From Nitrospirota bacterium (lineage in GTDB: Bacteria; Nitrospirota_A; Leptospirillia; Leptospirillales; Leptospirillaceae): a DNA stretch of 64,000 bases. The notes under the pieces were generated by a model. It had not been told where the DNA came from, searched no databases, and was given only the letters and a program-made list of their open reading frames with translations. The translations under genes were made by a program, and so were the position numbers. The DNA lies in NCBI GenBank assembly GCA_027335985.1, contig DAHWGX010000005.1:1-64000 (forward strand). Reading direction: 5' to 3'. Positions 6,701 through 15,413 of this stretch are shown piece by piece; positions within the stretch are counted from its first letter, which is position 1, and each line of letters begins with the position of its first letter.

Positions 6701-7684
6701 TTGAAGGGAACTGTCTATCTGAATGACAAGACGGGTATCGTCGTGATTGGAGCCACCGGCCGCGAGGCCTCCCAGGTGATCAAGGAGTCGGAATCCCTCT
6801 ATCCCGGAATCGTCAAGGCGGGGATCACTCCGGGAAAGGGCGGCTCAACCGAATTGCCGGTTCCGGTATTCGATACCCTGAAAGAGGCGGTCAGTGATCC
6901 AAAGGTCGGAAAGCTACTGAACACCGCCCTGATCTATGTGCCACCCGTCTCCGTTCTGGATGCGGTCATGGAGTGTCTGGACAATGGAATCAAGGTTCTG
7001 TATATTATCACCGAACATGTCCCCATTCGTGACTCGGAGATTATTTATCAGGAAAAGGTTCGGCGGGGTGCCATCATTGTCGGAGGGACAAGTCTCGGGT
7101 GCTTCGTCCCATCCGTCGGCAGGATCGGTGCTATCGGGGGCAAGGATCCGTCTGTTGCGTTCCGGGACGGCGGTATTGTGGTCATTTCCAAGAGCGGCGG
7201 CCTGACCGTCACGACTGCTGAAATGTTCCGGCGCCGTGGATGGGGCACCTACATGGCTCTGGCCATCGGTGGCGATATCATCTCCAATAACACCTATGCT
7301 GACGTGCTGAAAGAGATCAAAGGCGATCCCCGGGTCAAGGGTGTTGTCATGCTGGGAGAGCCCGGGGGATCCTACGAAGAACAGGTTGCCGACCTGATTC
7401 TTTCTGGTGGCTTTGACAAGCCGGTAGCGGCCTTTATCTCGGGTCGATTCCAGGAGCGGATGCCGGAAGGCGTCGCCTTTGGCCATGCCGGGGCCATCGT
7501 GGAGCGTGGCATGGGCAAGGCGACGGACAAAATTGCCCGGCTTGAAGCGGCGGGGAAAAGGTATCCAGTGAAGGTTGCCTTTTACTACCACGATCTCGTG
7601 AAGACAATCGAATCGCTCGGGGTTCCTCGGGATTTCGAGGACAGCACGACCGAGCATGTGAAGCCCCTTTACTCCACATTCTAG
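6701..7684 (+). CDS. ccsB: Citryl-CoA synthetase small subunit (SucD-like)
   Basis: The product is 327 aa from TTG 6701, preceded by a GAGGGGG ribosome site. Upstream in-frame codons fall inside ccsA. It has an N-terminal CoA-binding Rossmann domain (IVVIGATGREASQVI), a central ligase domain, and the phosphohistidine loop in AFGHAGAIV, where the His carries the phosphoryl group. It is homologous to SucD and to the N-terminal half of AclA. It pairs with the preceding gene, 29 bases away, to form citryl-CoA synthetase. It lacks the C-terminal citrate synthase-like domain of AclA; that activity is encoded separately at 10132. Confidence 0.8.
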   Translation: MKGTVYLNDKTGIVVIGATGREASQVIKESESLYPGIVKAGITPGKGGSTELPVPVFDTLKEAVSDPKVGKLLNTALIYVPPVSVLDAVMECLDNGIKVLYIITEHVPIRDSEIIYQEKVRRGAIIVGGTSLGCFVPSVGRIGAIGGKDPSVAFRDGGIVVISKSGGLTVTTAEMFRRRGWGTYMALAIGGDIISNNTYADVLKEIKGDPRVKGVVMLGEPGGSYEEQVADLILSGGFDKPVAAFISGRFQERMPEGVAFGHAGAIVERGMGKATDKIARLEAAGKRYPVKVAFYYHDLVKTIESLGVPRDFEDSTTEHVKPLYSTF

Positions 7685-7715
7685 GGGCCAATCAATCGAA
7701 GGGGGGTGAAGGAAA

Positions 7716-7880
7716 ATGGCAGAAGAAAGAGCACAAATGGCAACGGGACCTGCGATCGTGGGTGGCGTAATTATTCTGGCGGTACTTCTCTTTTTGATCC
7801 TTTTTCTGGGGGAAGGAGCCGAAAGCGCAAATCACATGAAAGCCTGGTTGCCGGGATCGGCGACCCACCTCTGGCCCTAA
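7716..7880 (+). CDS. 54-aa single-span membrane peptide in the rTCA operon
   Basis: ATG 7716 follows a strong ribosome site (GGGGGGTGAAGG) 31 bases after ccsB, and the frame ends at TAA 7880. The N-terminus is polar (MAEERAQMATGP). One transmembrane helix follows (AIVGGVIILAVLLFLILFLG). A short tail ends in HLWP. A terminator lies 40 bases downstream, so it appears to close the ccsAB transcript. I recognise no family. Position suggests a membrane tether or an electron-transport-related small protein, but this is a guess. Confidence 0.65.
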   Translation: MAEERAQMATGPAIVGGVIILAVLLFLILFLGEGAESANHMKAWLPGSATHLWP

Positions 7881-7917
7881 AGAACTTTTTCTTACTTTCT
7901 TAAAACTTCGTTGCGCT

Positions 7918-7965
7918 CCCCCATTTTTCGCCTATCATCTGGGCGAAGGATGGGGGCTTTTTTTT
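7918..7965 (+). terminator. Rho-independent terminator after the ccsAB unit
   Basis: The CCCCCAT arm (7918-7924) pairs with ATGGGGG (7950-7956) around an inner TTCGCC/GGCGAA hairpin. It is followed by an eight-T run. Confidence 0.8.
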
Positions 7966-8040
7966 GCCATTAAATCAGGATAAAATAATCAGACGCGAAT
8001 CCGCGTCCGTTTTGTTTCGGAGCATGTTTGTTGCCGGGGA

Positions 8041-8059
8041 TCTCTCATCGGATGAGAGA
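8041..8059 (+). promoter_or_regulatory. Hairpin in the aconitase leader
   Basis: TCTCTCAT (8041-8048) pairs perfectly with ATGAGAGA (8052-8059) around a CGG loop, about 50 bases before the aconitase start. No T-run follows, so it is not a classical terminator. It may stabilise the mRNA or bind a regulator. Confidence 0.35.
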
Positions 8060-8111
8060 GGATCTCGTTCCCGGATGTGTGGACCCATTCCCCTGCCAAG
8101 GAGATTAAGCA

Positions 8112-10034
8112 ATGGCGCTTAACCTGACCCAAAAAATCATCAAGAACCACCTGGTTTCCGGTGAAATGATTCCCGGAAAGGAAGTCGCGATCAAAATCGA
8201 CCAGACCCTGACGCAGGATGCGACGGGAACAATGGCCTACCTCCAGTTTGAAGCACTGGGCCTCGATCGCGTCAAAACGGAATTGTCCGTATCCTACGTT
8301 GACCATAATATGCTTCAGACCGGCTTTGAAAACGCGGACGACCACCGTTACCTCCAGACCGTGGCCGCGAAATATGGGATCGTGTTTTCGCGTCCAGGAA
8401 ACGGAATCTGTCATCAGGTCCATCTTGAACGTTTCGGAAAGCCCGGCAAGACCCTTCTGGGGTCCGACAGCCATACTCCCACTAATGGCGGGCTCGGAAT
8501 GCTGGCCATCGGTGCCGGAGGTCTTGACGTGGCCCTGGCGATGGGGGGAGAACCTTTTTACACCACCATGCCAAAGGTGGTTCTGGTCAAGCTGACCGGA
8601 AAGCTTCAGCCCTTTGTATCGGCCAAGGATGTTATCCTGGAACTTCTCCGGCGTCTGACCGTCAAGGGCGGTGTTGGCAGGATCTTTGAATATGGTGGAG
8701 AAGGTGTAAAGGGGCTGTCCGTTCCGGAACGCTCCACGATCACCAATATGGGGGCCGAACTGGGTGCGACGACCTCGGTTTTCCCCTCGGACGAAGAAAC
8801 CCGCAAGTACTTGAAGGCCCAGGGACGGGAAAACGATTACACCCCCTTCGCGGCCGATGCTGGGGCGACCTATGACGAAACCGTCGAGATCGATCTCAAT
8901 ACCCTCGAACCTTTGATTGCCCAGCCCCACTCTCCGGACAATGTCGTCAAGGTCCGTGAAATCCAGGGCATTCCCGTGAGCCAGGTGGCGATCGGATCCT
9001 GCACCAACTCTTCCTACAAGGATCTTCTGGGAATCGCAGCCATTATGAAGGGAAAGACGGTCCATCCTTCGGTAAGCCTCGGCTTTTCGCCTGGGTCCCG
9101 TCAAACCCTCGAAATGATCTCCCAGAACGGCGTGCTCGGAGACCTTATCACCGCCGGAGCCCGTCTTCTCGAATCGGCCTGCGGACCTTGCATAGGAATG
9201 GGCTTTGCACCGCCGTCCGGTGGTGTTTCGATTCGGACATTCAACCGCAATTTTGAAGGCCGCTCCGGAACCAAGGATGCCAAGGTCTATCTGGCAAGCC
9301 CCGAAGTTGCCGCCGCCTGTGCCATCGCCGGAGTGATCACCGATCCTCGTGATCTTGGAGTCAAGGCGGAGACAGTCGAAATTCCGGAAAAGTATGTCCT
9401 TGACGACCGAATGATGATCTTCCCCCCGAAGGACGGCCATGGCGTGGAGGTTCTCCGCGGGCCGAACATCAAACCCCTACCGACCCGTGATCGCATTTCC
9501 GAAACGGTCTCAGGACAGGTTCTTCTGAAGGTCGGCGACAACATCACCACCGACCACATCATGCCTGCCGGAGCCAAGGTTCTTCCACTCCGCTCCAACG
9601 TTCCGGCCATTTCCCAGTATGTCTTCGAATCTGTGGATCCGACCTTCCCGAAGCGGGCCAAGGAAGCCGGGGGAGGATTCATCGTCGGTGGAGCGAATTA
9701 CGGACAGGGCTCGAGCCGTGAACATGCGGCCCTCGCCCCCATGTATCTGGGCGTGAAGGCTGTCATTGTGAAAGGCTTCGCCAGAATTCATCTGGCCAAT
9801 CTCATCAATTTCGGAATCCTTCCTTTGACCTTTGTCAACGAAGCCGATTACGACAAGATCGACAGGGACGACCAGCTTGAATTCAGCACGGCCGGACTTG
9901 AAAAGGGAACCCTTGTACTCAAGAACCTGACGAAGAAGGTCGAGATTCCGGTCAAGCATTCGCTTTCGGCGCGAGACCTCGAGATTGTCCGGGCCGGTGG
10001 AACACTGGCCTACGTTAAGGGGCGCAGCAAGTAG
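8112..10034 (+). CDS. acn: Aconitate hydratase
   Basis: The 640-aa enzyme interconverts citrate, cis-aconitate and isocitrate. The [4Fe-4S] ligands are visible as IGSCTNSS and CGPCIGMG. The substrate loops GSDSHTPTNGG and the C-terminal swivelling domain (GANYGQGSSREHAA) are present. An AAGGAGA ribosome site lies seven bases before the ATG. The length, shorter than AcnA/AcnB (about 870-900 aa), matches the compact aconitase form found in several thermophiles and Nitrospirota. It lies between ccsAB and citryl-CoA lyase. In the reductive cycle it runs from isocitrate to citrate and feeds CcsAB. It is flanked by terminators on both sides, so it is probably its own transcription unit. Confidence 0.93.
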   Translation: MALNLTQKIIKNHLVSGEMIPGKEVAIKIDQTLTQDATGTMAYLQFEALGLDRVKTELSVSYVDHNMLQTGFENADDHRYLQTVAAKYGIVFSRPGNGICHQVHLERFGKPGKTLLGSDSHTPTNGGLGMLAIGAGGLDVALAMGGEPFYTTMPKVVLVKLTGKLQPFVSAKDVILELLRRLTVKGGVGRIFEYGGEGVKGLSVPERSTITNMGAELGATTSVFPSDEETRKYLKAQGRENDYTPFAADAGATYDETVEIDLNTLEPLIAQPHSPDNVVKVREIQGIPVSQVAIGSCTNSSYKDLLGIAAIMKGKTVHPSVSLGFSPGSRQTLEMISQNGVLGDLITAGARLLESACGPCIGMGFAPPSGGVSIRTFNRNFEGRSGTKDAKVYLASPEVAAACAIAGVITDPRDLGVKAETVEIPEKYVLDDRMMIFPPKDGHGVEVLRGPNIKPLPTRDRISETVSGQVLLKVGDNITTDHIMPAGAKVLPLRSNVPAISQYVFESVDPTFPKRAKEAGGGFIVGGANYGQGSSREHAALAPMYLGVKAVIVKGFARIHLANLINFGILPLTFVNEADYDKIDRDDQLEFSTAGLEKGTLVLKNLTKKVEIPVKHSLSARDLEIVRAGGTLAYVKGRSK

Positions 10035-10060
10035 ACCTGCCTGTTCTTGTCGCACTTTCG

Positions 10061-10088
10061 GGGCCGGAAAAATTCCGGCCCTTTTTTT
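10061..10088 (+). terminator. Rho-independent terminator after aconitase
   Basis: GGGCCGG and CCGGCCC arms with an A/T-rich loop are followed by seven T residues. Confidence 0.85.
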
Positions 10089-10131
10089 GAGCGCAACTTC
10101 ATTGACTGATCAATTTGGGAAAGGATGAATC

Positions 10132-10929
10132 ATGAGCAAGGACAATGAGGAAAAGGATCTCAAGTGGCGAACCCGGGTCGGCGGTCAGGTCGACGGGAAA
10201 CCGGTTGTCAGAGGGTACCCTCTTGACGATCTGGTTGGACGGGTTTCTTTTGCGGAGGCGATCTATCTGATTCTCAAGGGAGAGCTTCCGACCGAACGTG
10301 AAAAGAAGATGATGGAAGCCATGCTGGTGGCATGTATCGACAATGGCATTGGCCCCCCCTCGGTCGTAGCCGCCCGGACCGTCTTCTCCGGTGGAAATCC
10401 CCTCAATGCGGCAGTGGCGGCCGGTGTGTTGACGCTTGGTGACTCGCACGGGGGTGCGATCGAACAATGCGCCAGGATCTACCAAGAGAACTTTCCCACC
10501 GATGTGGTCGATGTCAAGGCACACGCCAAGACTGTGGTGGACGAGTTCGAAAAGAAAAAGAAAAGACTTCCCGGTTATGGCCACAAGCTCTACAAGCGGG
10601 ACCCGAGGACGATGCGTCTTCTGGAACTGGCAAAGGAATATGGCTATATGGGGCGCTTTGTCGAATTTGCCGTTGCGGTGCAGGACGAGCTCGAGGCGAA
10701 AAGCGGAAAGAATCTTCCCCTGAATGTCGATGGGATGATCGCCGCGATCATCTCCGAGATGGGGCTTTCCTGGAAGACAGGGAAGGGGATTTTTATTATC
10801 GGAAGAATTCCCGGGCTTGTGGCGCACGTCGTCGAGGAATGGGAGAGGGAGAAGCCCTTCCGCCGCCTCGAAGAGGGGACCTATGTCTATGACGGGACCC
10901 CTGTAAGGCCTGTTCCTTCGAAGTCGTAG
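10132..10929 (+). CDS. ccl: Citryl-CoA lyase
   Basis: The 265-aa protein has a citrate synthase-like fold and is about half the length of citrate synthase. It matches the 30-kDa Ccl and the C-terminal domain of AclA. Active-site elements are visible: GDSHGGAIEQC, the CoA and substrate His in LPGYGHKLYKRD, and the catalytic Asp in LNVDGMIAAI. Ccl cleaves citryl-CoA to acetyl-CoA and oxaloacetate, completing the citrate-splitting step begun by CcsAB. Terminators on both sides make it monocistronic. The short length and location beside ccsAB argue against citrate synthase. Confidence 0.85.
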   Translation: MSKDNEEKDLKWRTRVGGQVDGKPVVRGYPLDDLVGRVSFAEAIYLILKGELPTEREKKMMEAMLVACIDNGIGPPSVVAARTVFSGGNPLNAAVAAGVLTLGDSHGGAIEQCARIYQENFPTDVVDVKAHAKTVVDEFEKKKKRLPGYGHKLYKRDPRTMRLLELAKEYGYMGRFVEFAVAVQDELEAKSGKNLPLNVDGMIAAIISEMGLSWKTGKGIFIIGRIPGLVAHVVEEWEREKPFRRLEEGTYVYDGTPVRPVPSKS

Positions 10930-10952
10930 TCGATTTTTGCGAAATCTCCAAT

Positions 10953-10990
10953 CAAGAGGGAATGGTTGCGGCCATCCCTCTTGAGGTTTT
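10953..10990 (+). terminator. Terminator after citryl-CoA lyase
   Basis: CAAGAGGG(A)ATGG pairs with CCATCCCTCTTG around a six-base loop, with a TTTT tract just after. Confidence 0.65.
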
Positions 10991-11104
10991 GGAAATCCTC
11001 TGTCTGGTAGGATTTTAAAAAGGTGCCACAAAGGCGACCGGGATTACGTTCCAAGAATGACGCCAAAAAGCCGACATCCCGGGATAATAAGGATACCCTA
11101 GAAC

Positions 11105-11662
11105 ATGGCGGATGAAAAAATCGAGCCGGCCATTCCTCCTCCCCTGGAGGAAATCGAGCAAAAGTTCCCCGCCTGGTATCTGGGAGGGGTCAAACTCGTT
11201 CTTCTGACCCTTCTCCTGATCATGTTTCTTTCCATGATCTGGGGGGTCTGGGAGACGATCGAGCAGGCTTTCATCCACGCCAAGCATGGTCTTCTCTCCA
11301 TGCTGAAGTCCCTTCTCGTCAACATTCTCCTCCTTCTGGCTCTCCTTGAAGTCTCGAGAACGATCCTGACCTACTTTACGCTGGGCCGGGTGAAGGTGAC
11401 TTATATCGTCGACTCGGTTCTGGCGGTCCTTCTCTCCGAAACCCTCGTCACGTGGTTTTCAAACGAGCCCCTTTCCCGGTACATCGAGCTCGTCATGATT
11501 CTTCTCGCCATGACCATTCTCCGTGTCTATGCGATCCAGTATCACCCTGCCCCGGTTGGAGCCAAGGAAAAACGCCCATTCCTCGACCCCAGCTTCCCTC
11601 GCGTCTGGCGAAAAAATGAAAATGGTCCACGCGATAAGACCCCACCCCGTCAAAAATCCTGA
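11105..11662 (+). CDS. PsiE-like membrane protein
   Basis: The product is 185 aa with a charged N-terminus and about four transmembrane helices (VKLVLLTLLLIMFLSMIWGV, LLVNILLLLALLEVSRTIL, VDSVLAVLLSETLVTWF, YIELVMILLAMTILRVYAI). The pattern of an acidic residue within helix 2 (LLEVSRT) and the basic loop after it resembles the PsiE phosphate-starvation family. The C-terminal tail is basic and rich in Pro. No biochemical role is established for this family. It separates ccl from frdBA and is followed by possible hairpins, so it is probably transcribed alone. Confidence 0.6.
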   Translation: MADEKIEPAIPPPLEEIEQKFPAWYLGGVKLVLLTLLLIMFLSMIWGVWETIEQAFIHAKHGLLSMLKSLLVNILLLLALLEVSRTILTYFTLGRVKVTYIVDSVLAVLLSETLVTWFSNEPLSRYIELVMILLAMTILRVYAIQYHPAPVGAKEKRPFLDPSFPRVWRKNENGPRDKTPPRQKS

Positions 11663-11666
11663 ATCC

Positions 11667-11739
11667 TTTCCCGAAAAGGGTCTCAGGAAACAAGCAAGGA
11701 CCAGATCCCTAAAGGAATCTGATTGAATTGGTCTGGTCC
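11667..11739 (+). promoter_or_regulatory. Two hairpins between the psiE-like gene and frdB
   Basis: The first hairpin pairs TCCTGA with TCAGGA around an inner CCTTT/AAAGG stem just after the psiE-like stop. The second pairs GGACCAGA (11699-11706) with TCTGGTCC (11732-11739). Neither has a long T-run. The first could terminate the psiE-like transcript and the second could sit in the frd promoter or leader. Confidence 0.35.
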
Positions 11740-11897
11740 ACTCTGGTAAACTTTAACTCCCGAACACGCAACGTGATGTCTTGGATTTTGAAAGCCTCGC
11801 CGACTCTCTGGTGGGAAGGGAAAGCCTTTCGAATTTCCCTCTTTAACTCCCCCGGGCGTCCCTCAACGCGAACCAGCAAGCCTGTGGAGTCAGACAT

Positions 11898-12584
11898 ATG
11901 GATAATTCCCAAAAAGAACAAGAGACAATGGTTCATGTGTCGATCAATGGAAGGGATTTTGAGGTTCCCGCCGGATCGACGATGGTGCAGGCGATGTGGT
12001 ATACGGGGCATGAGGTCATCCATGGAATCGGGTGCCTCGGAGGAGTCTGCGGCGCCTGTGCGACCGTTTACCGGGTGAAGGGGGATTTCCGCTTGAGGAA
12101 CGCCCTCGCCTGCCAGACCCTTGTCCAGGACGGAATGAGCTTTTCGATGCTGGATTCCTACCCGATCCAGAGAGCGCATTACGACGTGGCACATTTGTCC
12201 GATCCGAAAGAGGAGCTCTTCACCTTCTATCCGGAATCAGCCACATGCCGGAACTGCAATGCCTGCACCGAGGTCTGTCCCCAGGGAATCGATGTCCGCG
12301 ATTCGGTGTGGCGCGCCAATTTCGGGGACTTCAAGGCTGTGGCCGAACTGACGATGAGTTGTGTCATGTGCGGACTATGCGTTTCCCGGTGCATTGCGGA
12401 GATGGCCCCACACGAAATCGCCCTCTATGCACGCAGGGCCTATGGAGCCAAGGAGCTTCCGTTTCCGACAAATCTCAGGTCGCGACTGAACGAAATCGAG
12501 AAGGGGATTTTTTCGAGGGAGATAGACCGTCTTCTCGGCCTTTCTCCGGACGAACTCAAAAAAGAATGCGAGGTCAAATCCTAG
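11898..12584 (+). CDS. frdB: Fumarate reductase iron-sulfur subunit
   Basis: The product is 228 aa. The N-terminal [2Fe-2S] domain has CLGGVCGAC and a later Cys in ALAC. The C-terminal helical ferredoxin domain has CRNCNACTEVCP and CVMCGLCVSRC. The second motif is of the CxxCxxCxxxC type without the Pro usual in the [3Fe-4S] site of SdhB, so two cubane clusters are possible. It passes electrons to the flavoprotein encoded immediately downstream (one-base gap). No membrane anchor subunit is adjacent, suggesting a soluble enzyme. Its place in the rTCA block implies fumarate reduction. The electron donor is unknown. Confidence 0.85.
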   Translation: MDNSQKEQETMVHVSINGRDFEVPAGSTMVQAMWYTGHEVIHGIGCLGGVCGACATVYRVKGDFRLRNALACQTLVQDGMSFSMLDSYPIQRAHYDVAHLSDPKEELFTFYPESATCRNCNACTEVCPQGIDVRDSVWRANFGDFKAVAELTMSCVMCGLCVSRCIAEMAPHEIALYARRAYGAKELPFPTNLRSRLNEIEKGIFSREIDRLLGLSPDELKKECEVKS

Positions 12585-12585
12585 A

Positions 12586-14181
12586 ATGTCCGATCTGGTC
12601 GATTCGTTTTATGCCCTCATGCCGGAGTTCGATGAGACATCCCCTCCGGCGCTTTCTCCCGATGACCGCGCAAGGCTTCTTGAATCCTTTTATCCGGACT
12701 ACCGGCCTGAAGGAAAGGCAACGATCCGGGTCGGCCCGAGCGCGGGAACGGTGGTCCCGGAAGAGATCGCAGCCCTCCTCGAATCCCGAAGCAGGATCGA
12801 GGGGCCCCGGCCTCTTCCGGACCACCCCGACCGGGATGTGGACATTCTCATCGTCGGAGGGGGAGGGGCAGGGATTACGGCGGCCCTGCATGCGGCCGAA
12901 CAGGGTGCGGGCGTCCTTCTTGCCACCAAGCTTCGTGTGGGAGATTCCAACACGGTCATGGCGGAAGGAGGAATCCAGTCAGCTCTCGGAGAGGGTGACA
13001 GTCCGGTCGATCATTTCAGGGATACCTTTCGGGGTGGGCATGGGGCGAACGATCCGGCCCTTCTGTCGGTCCTGGTCCAGGAAGGTCCGAGGATGGTGGA
13101 GTGGCTGATTTCCAGGGGCATCCTTTTCGACAGGGACCCTCAGGGGAACCTGTCTCTTCGGAAAGGAGGCGGGACCTCCCGCCCCCGACTCATCTCGGCC
13201 AAGGATTACACGGGCCTCGAGCTGATCCGCGTCCTGAAGGAAGACGTTGTCAATGCTCCTGTGGAGATTCTCGAATTTTCTCCGGCAGTCGAACTTCTTC
13301 AGGGGCCAGGCGGAGCCTGCGCCGGCGCTGTCCTCTGGGACCTGGACAGTCGAAAGTATCTGTATGTCAAGGCTCGGACGGTGATCCTGGCCACCGGCGG
13401 AACCGGACGGCTCCACTTGGGGGGCTTTGCGACTTCCAATCATTTCGGGGCCACGGGGGACGGGTTGTGCATGGCCTACCGCATGGGGGCGAAACTCGTT
13501 CATATCGACAGCTTCCAGTACCATCCCACCGGGGTCATCTTTCCATCCGAGATGGCCGGAATGCTGATCACGGAAGCGGTCCGCGGTGCCGGAGCCCGCA
13601 TGTATAACCGGTTTGGGCGCCGATTTGTGAACGAGCTTGAAACACGGGATGTGGTGGCCTCCGCCATCATCCGGGAGTGTTCGGAAGGACGAGGGGTGCC
13701 GACCCCATCCGGGGCGTCCGGGGTTTATCTCGATCTCGCCTCGATCGACCGGGAAGCAGGTGAAGGAACCGTCGCAAAGCGTTTTCCGAATATCGTCAAA
13801 CTCATGACCCGTCATCAGGTCGATCCGACCAAATTTCCCATTCTGGTCTACCCGACCCTTCATTACCAGAACGGCGGCCTTCAGACCGACCAGAACGGCC
13901 ATACCTCCATCCCGAACCTCCTCGTGGCCGGAGAGGCTTCGGGAGGACTTCACGGGACGAATCGGCTCATGGGAAATTCCCTTCTCGAGCTTTTTGTTTT
14001 CGGCCGGAGGGCCGGTCTGGAAGCCGTGAAAGAATCCAGAGAGAGAGCTCCGTTCTCCTGGAAAGAAGTCTCCATGGCTCACGTCGACCATTTCGAGCAA
14101 TCGTTGGCCCGCGAATTCGAGGGAGCCGATCGGCCCATGGCCCCGACTCTTTTTCCCGATTACCGCCGCAAGGATTCCTGA
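12586..14181 (+). CDS. frdA: Fumarate reductase flavoprotein subunit, no covalent-FAD histidine
   Basis: The product is 531 aa. A roughly 80-residue N-terminal extension precedes the FAD Rossmann motif (DILIVGGGGAGITAALHA). In the flavinylation region typical SdhA/FrdA read SHTVAAQGG, but here GDSNTVMAEGG has Asn in place of the His that bonds FAD. FAD is therefore probably non-covalent, as in L-aspartate oxidase and some soluble fumarate reductases. Catalytic segments are present: QYHPTGV, TEAVRGAGARMYN and HGTNRLMGNSLLEL. Pairing with frdB and location beside sucCD support fumarate reductase. NadB is an alternative, but NadB does not pair with an iron-sulfur subunit. Confidence 0.85.
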   Translation: MSDLVDSFYALMPEFDETSPPALSPDDRARLLESFYPDYRPEGKATIRVGPSAGTVVPEEIAALLESRSRIEGPRPLPDHPDRDVDILIVGGGGAGITAALHAAEQGAGVLLATKLRVGDSNTVMAEGGIQSALGEGDSPVDHFRDTFRGGHGANDPALLSVLVQEGPRMVEWLISRGILFDRDPQGNLSLRKGGGTSRPRLISAKDYTGLELIRVLKEDVVNAPVEILEFSPAVELLQGPGGACAGAVLWDLDSRKYLYVKARTVILATGGTGRLHLGGFATSNHFGATGDGLCMAYRMGAKLVHIDSFQYHPTGVIFPSEMAGMLITEAVRGAGARMYNRFGRRFVNELETRDVVASAIIRECSEGRGVPTPSGASGVYLDLASIDREAGEGTVAKRFPNIVKLMTRHQVDPTKFPILVYPTLHYQNGGLQTDQNGHTSIPNLLVAGEASGGLHGTNRLMGNSLLELFVFGRRAGLEAVKESRERAPFSWKEVSMAHVDHFEQSLAREFEGADRPMAPTLFPDYRRKDS

Positions 14182-14225
14182 GCACCCCCTGAAACGATCA
14201 CAATTCCTATCGAGAGGAGAAGGTC

Positions 14226-15413
14226 TTGAACATCCATGAATACCAGGCCAAGGAGCTCTTCAAAAGCTATGGTGTGTCTGTCCCGTCGGGGGTTGTTGTG
14301 GATTCGGCCGACCAGGCGCGCTCCCTGATTGAAAGCAAAGCGGGAATCTTTGGAGGGGCGGCGACGGTCTTCGCCGTGAAGGCCCAGATCCATGCAGGGG
14401 GACGAGGAAAGGCGGGGGGAGTCAAAATCGCTAAAAATACCGCGGATATTCCCGGTCTTGTGGCGGGCCTTCTCGGAAAGACGCTGGTGACCCATCAGAC
14501 GGGCCCGGAAGGGAGACTGGTCCGAAAGGTCTGGATCGAGGAAGGGGCTGTCATTTCGAAGGAATATTATCTGAGCCTCGTTTTGGACCGGACCAGCCGG
14601 CGCATCTCGATTCTCGCCAGTACCGAAGGGGGAATGGAGATCGAAGAGGTTTCGGCCGCACATCCTGAAAAGATCCTGACCCTGGCGGTGGATCCGGAAA
14701 TCGGGTGCAAGGGGTTTGTCGGTCGTCAGGTGGCCTCTTTTCTCGGCCTTCCTGTCACCCTTTACAATTCGTTTGCGTCGCTTCTCTCCAACCTGTATCG
14801 CTTCTTCATCGATACCGACTGCATGATGGTCGAAATCAATCCTCTGATAATGACGGGAGACGGACGTCTCCTGGCGCTCGACGCAAAGGTGTCTTTTGAC
14901 GACAACGCCTTGTATCGGCAGGAGAAGGTGATGGCCCTCCGGGATCTTTTCGAGGAGAACGAACTAGAGATCGAGGCCTCGAAGCATCGTCTCAATTATG
15001 TCAAGCTTGATGGTTCGATCGCCTGCATGGTGAATGGGGCGGGATTGGCGATGGCGACGATGGATGTGATCGCATTGGCCGGGGGCAGTCCGGCGAACTT
15101 CCTGGACGTGGGAGGAGGCGCCAGCAAGGAGACCGTCGAGCAGGCCTTCCGGATCCTGTTGGGGGATCCGGCCGTCAAGGGAATATTTGTCAATATCTTT
15201 GGGGGAATCGTCCGTTGCGAGCGGATTGCGGGTGGAATCATCGCCGCCGCAAAGGATGTCAAGCTTCATGTTCCCCTCGTGGTGCGTCTGCAGGGGACCA
15301 ATGCAAAGGAAGGAAGGGAAATGCTTCGCGACTCCGGCCTGAATTTGCAGGTGGCCGAGGAGCTCTTCGAGGGAGCGGAAAAGATCGTTTTGGCCGTGAA
15401 AGGAGCAAAATGA
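14226..15413 (+). CDS. sucC: Succinyl-CoA synthetase beta subunit
   Basis: The product is 395 aa from TTG 14226, preceded by GAGAGGAGAAGG. The ATP-grasp domain starts [17 protein letters not shown], with the glycine-rich [15 protein letters not shown] nucleotide loop. The metal and substrate region includes MMVEINPLI, and the C-terminal domain has LDVGGGAS and [10 protein letters not shown]. It forms the ADP/GDP-linked synthetase with SucD. In the reductive cycle it makes succinyl-CoA from succinate, directly after fumarate reductase. It is canonical compared with the ccsA paralogue at 5421. Confidence 0.95.
   Translation: MNIHEYQAKELFKSYGVSVPSGVVVDSADQARSLIESKAGIFGGAATVFAVKAQIHAGGRGKAGGVKIAKNTADIPGLVAGLLGKTLVTHQTGPEGRLVRKVWIEEGAVISKEYYLSLVLDRTSRRISILASTEGGMEIEEVSAAHPEKILTLAVDPEIGCKGFVGRQVASFLGLPVTLYNSFASLLSNLYRFFIDTDCMMVEINPLIMTGDGRLLALDAKVSFDDNALYRQEKVMALRDLFEENELEIEASKHRLNYVKLDGSIACMVNGAGLAMATMDVIALAGGSPANFLDVGGGASKETVEQAFRILLGDPAVKGIFVNIFGGIVRCERIAGGIIAAAKDVKLHVPLVVRLQGTNAKEGREMLRDSGLNLQVAEELFEGAEKIVLAVKGAK

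Noticed and set aside
7989..9440. Minus-strand 483-codon frame opposite aconitase
   Set aside because: It lies antisense to a canonical aconitase with all catalytic motifs. Composition is typical of a shadow frame.
5421..10929. ATP-citrate lyase (AclAB)
   Set aside because: There is no fused AclA. The synthetase-like and citrate-synthase-like parts are separate genes, which fits citryl-CoA synthetase plus citryl-CoA lyase.
12586..14181. L-aspartate oxidase (NadB)
   Set aside because: The Asn at the flavin site is NadB-like, but the gene is coupled to an iron-sulfur subunit and lies in a carbon-fixation block without nadA or nadC.
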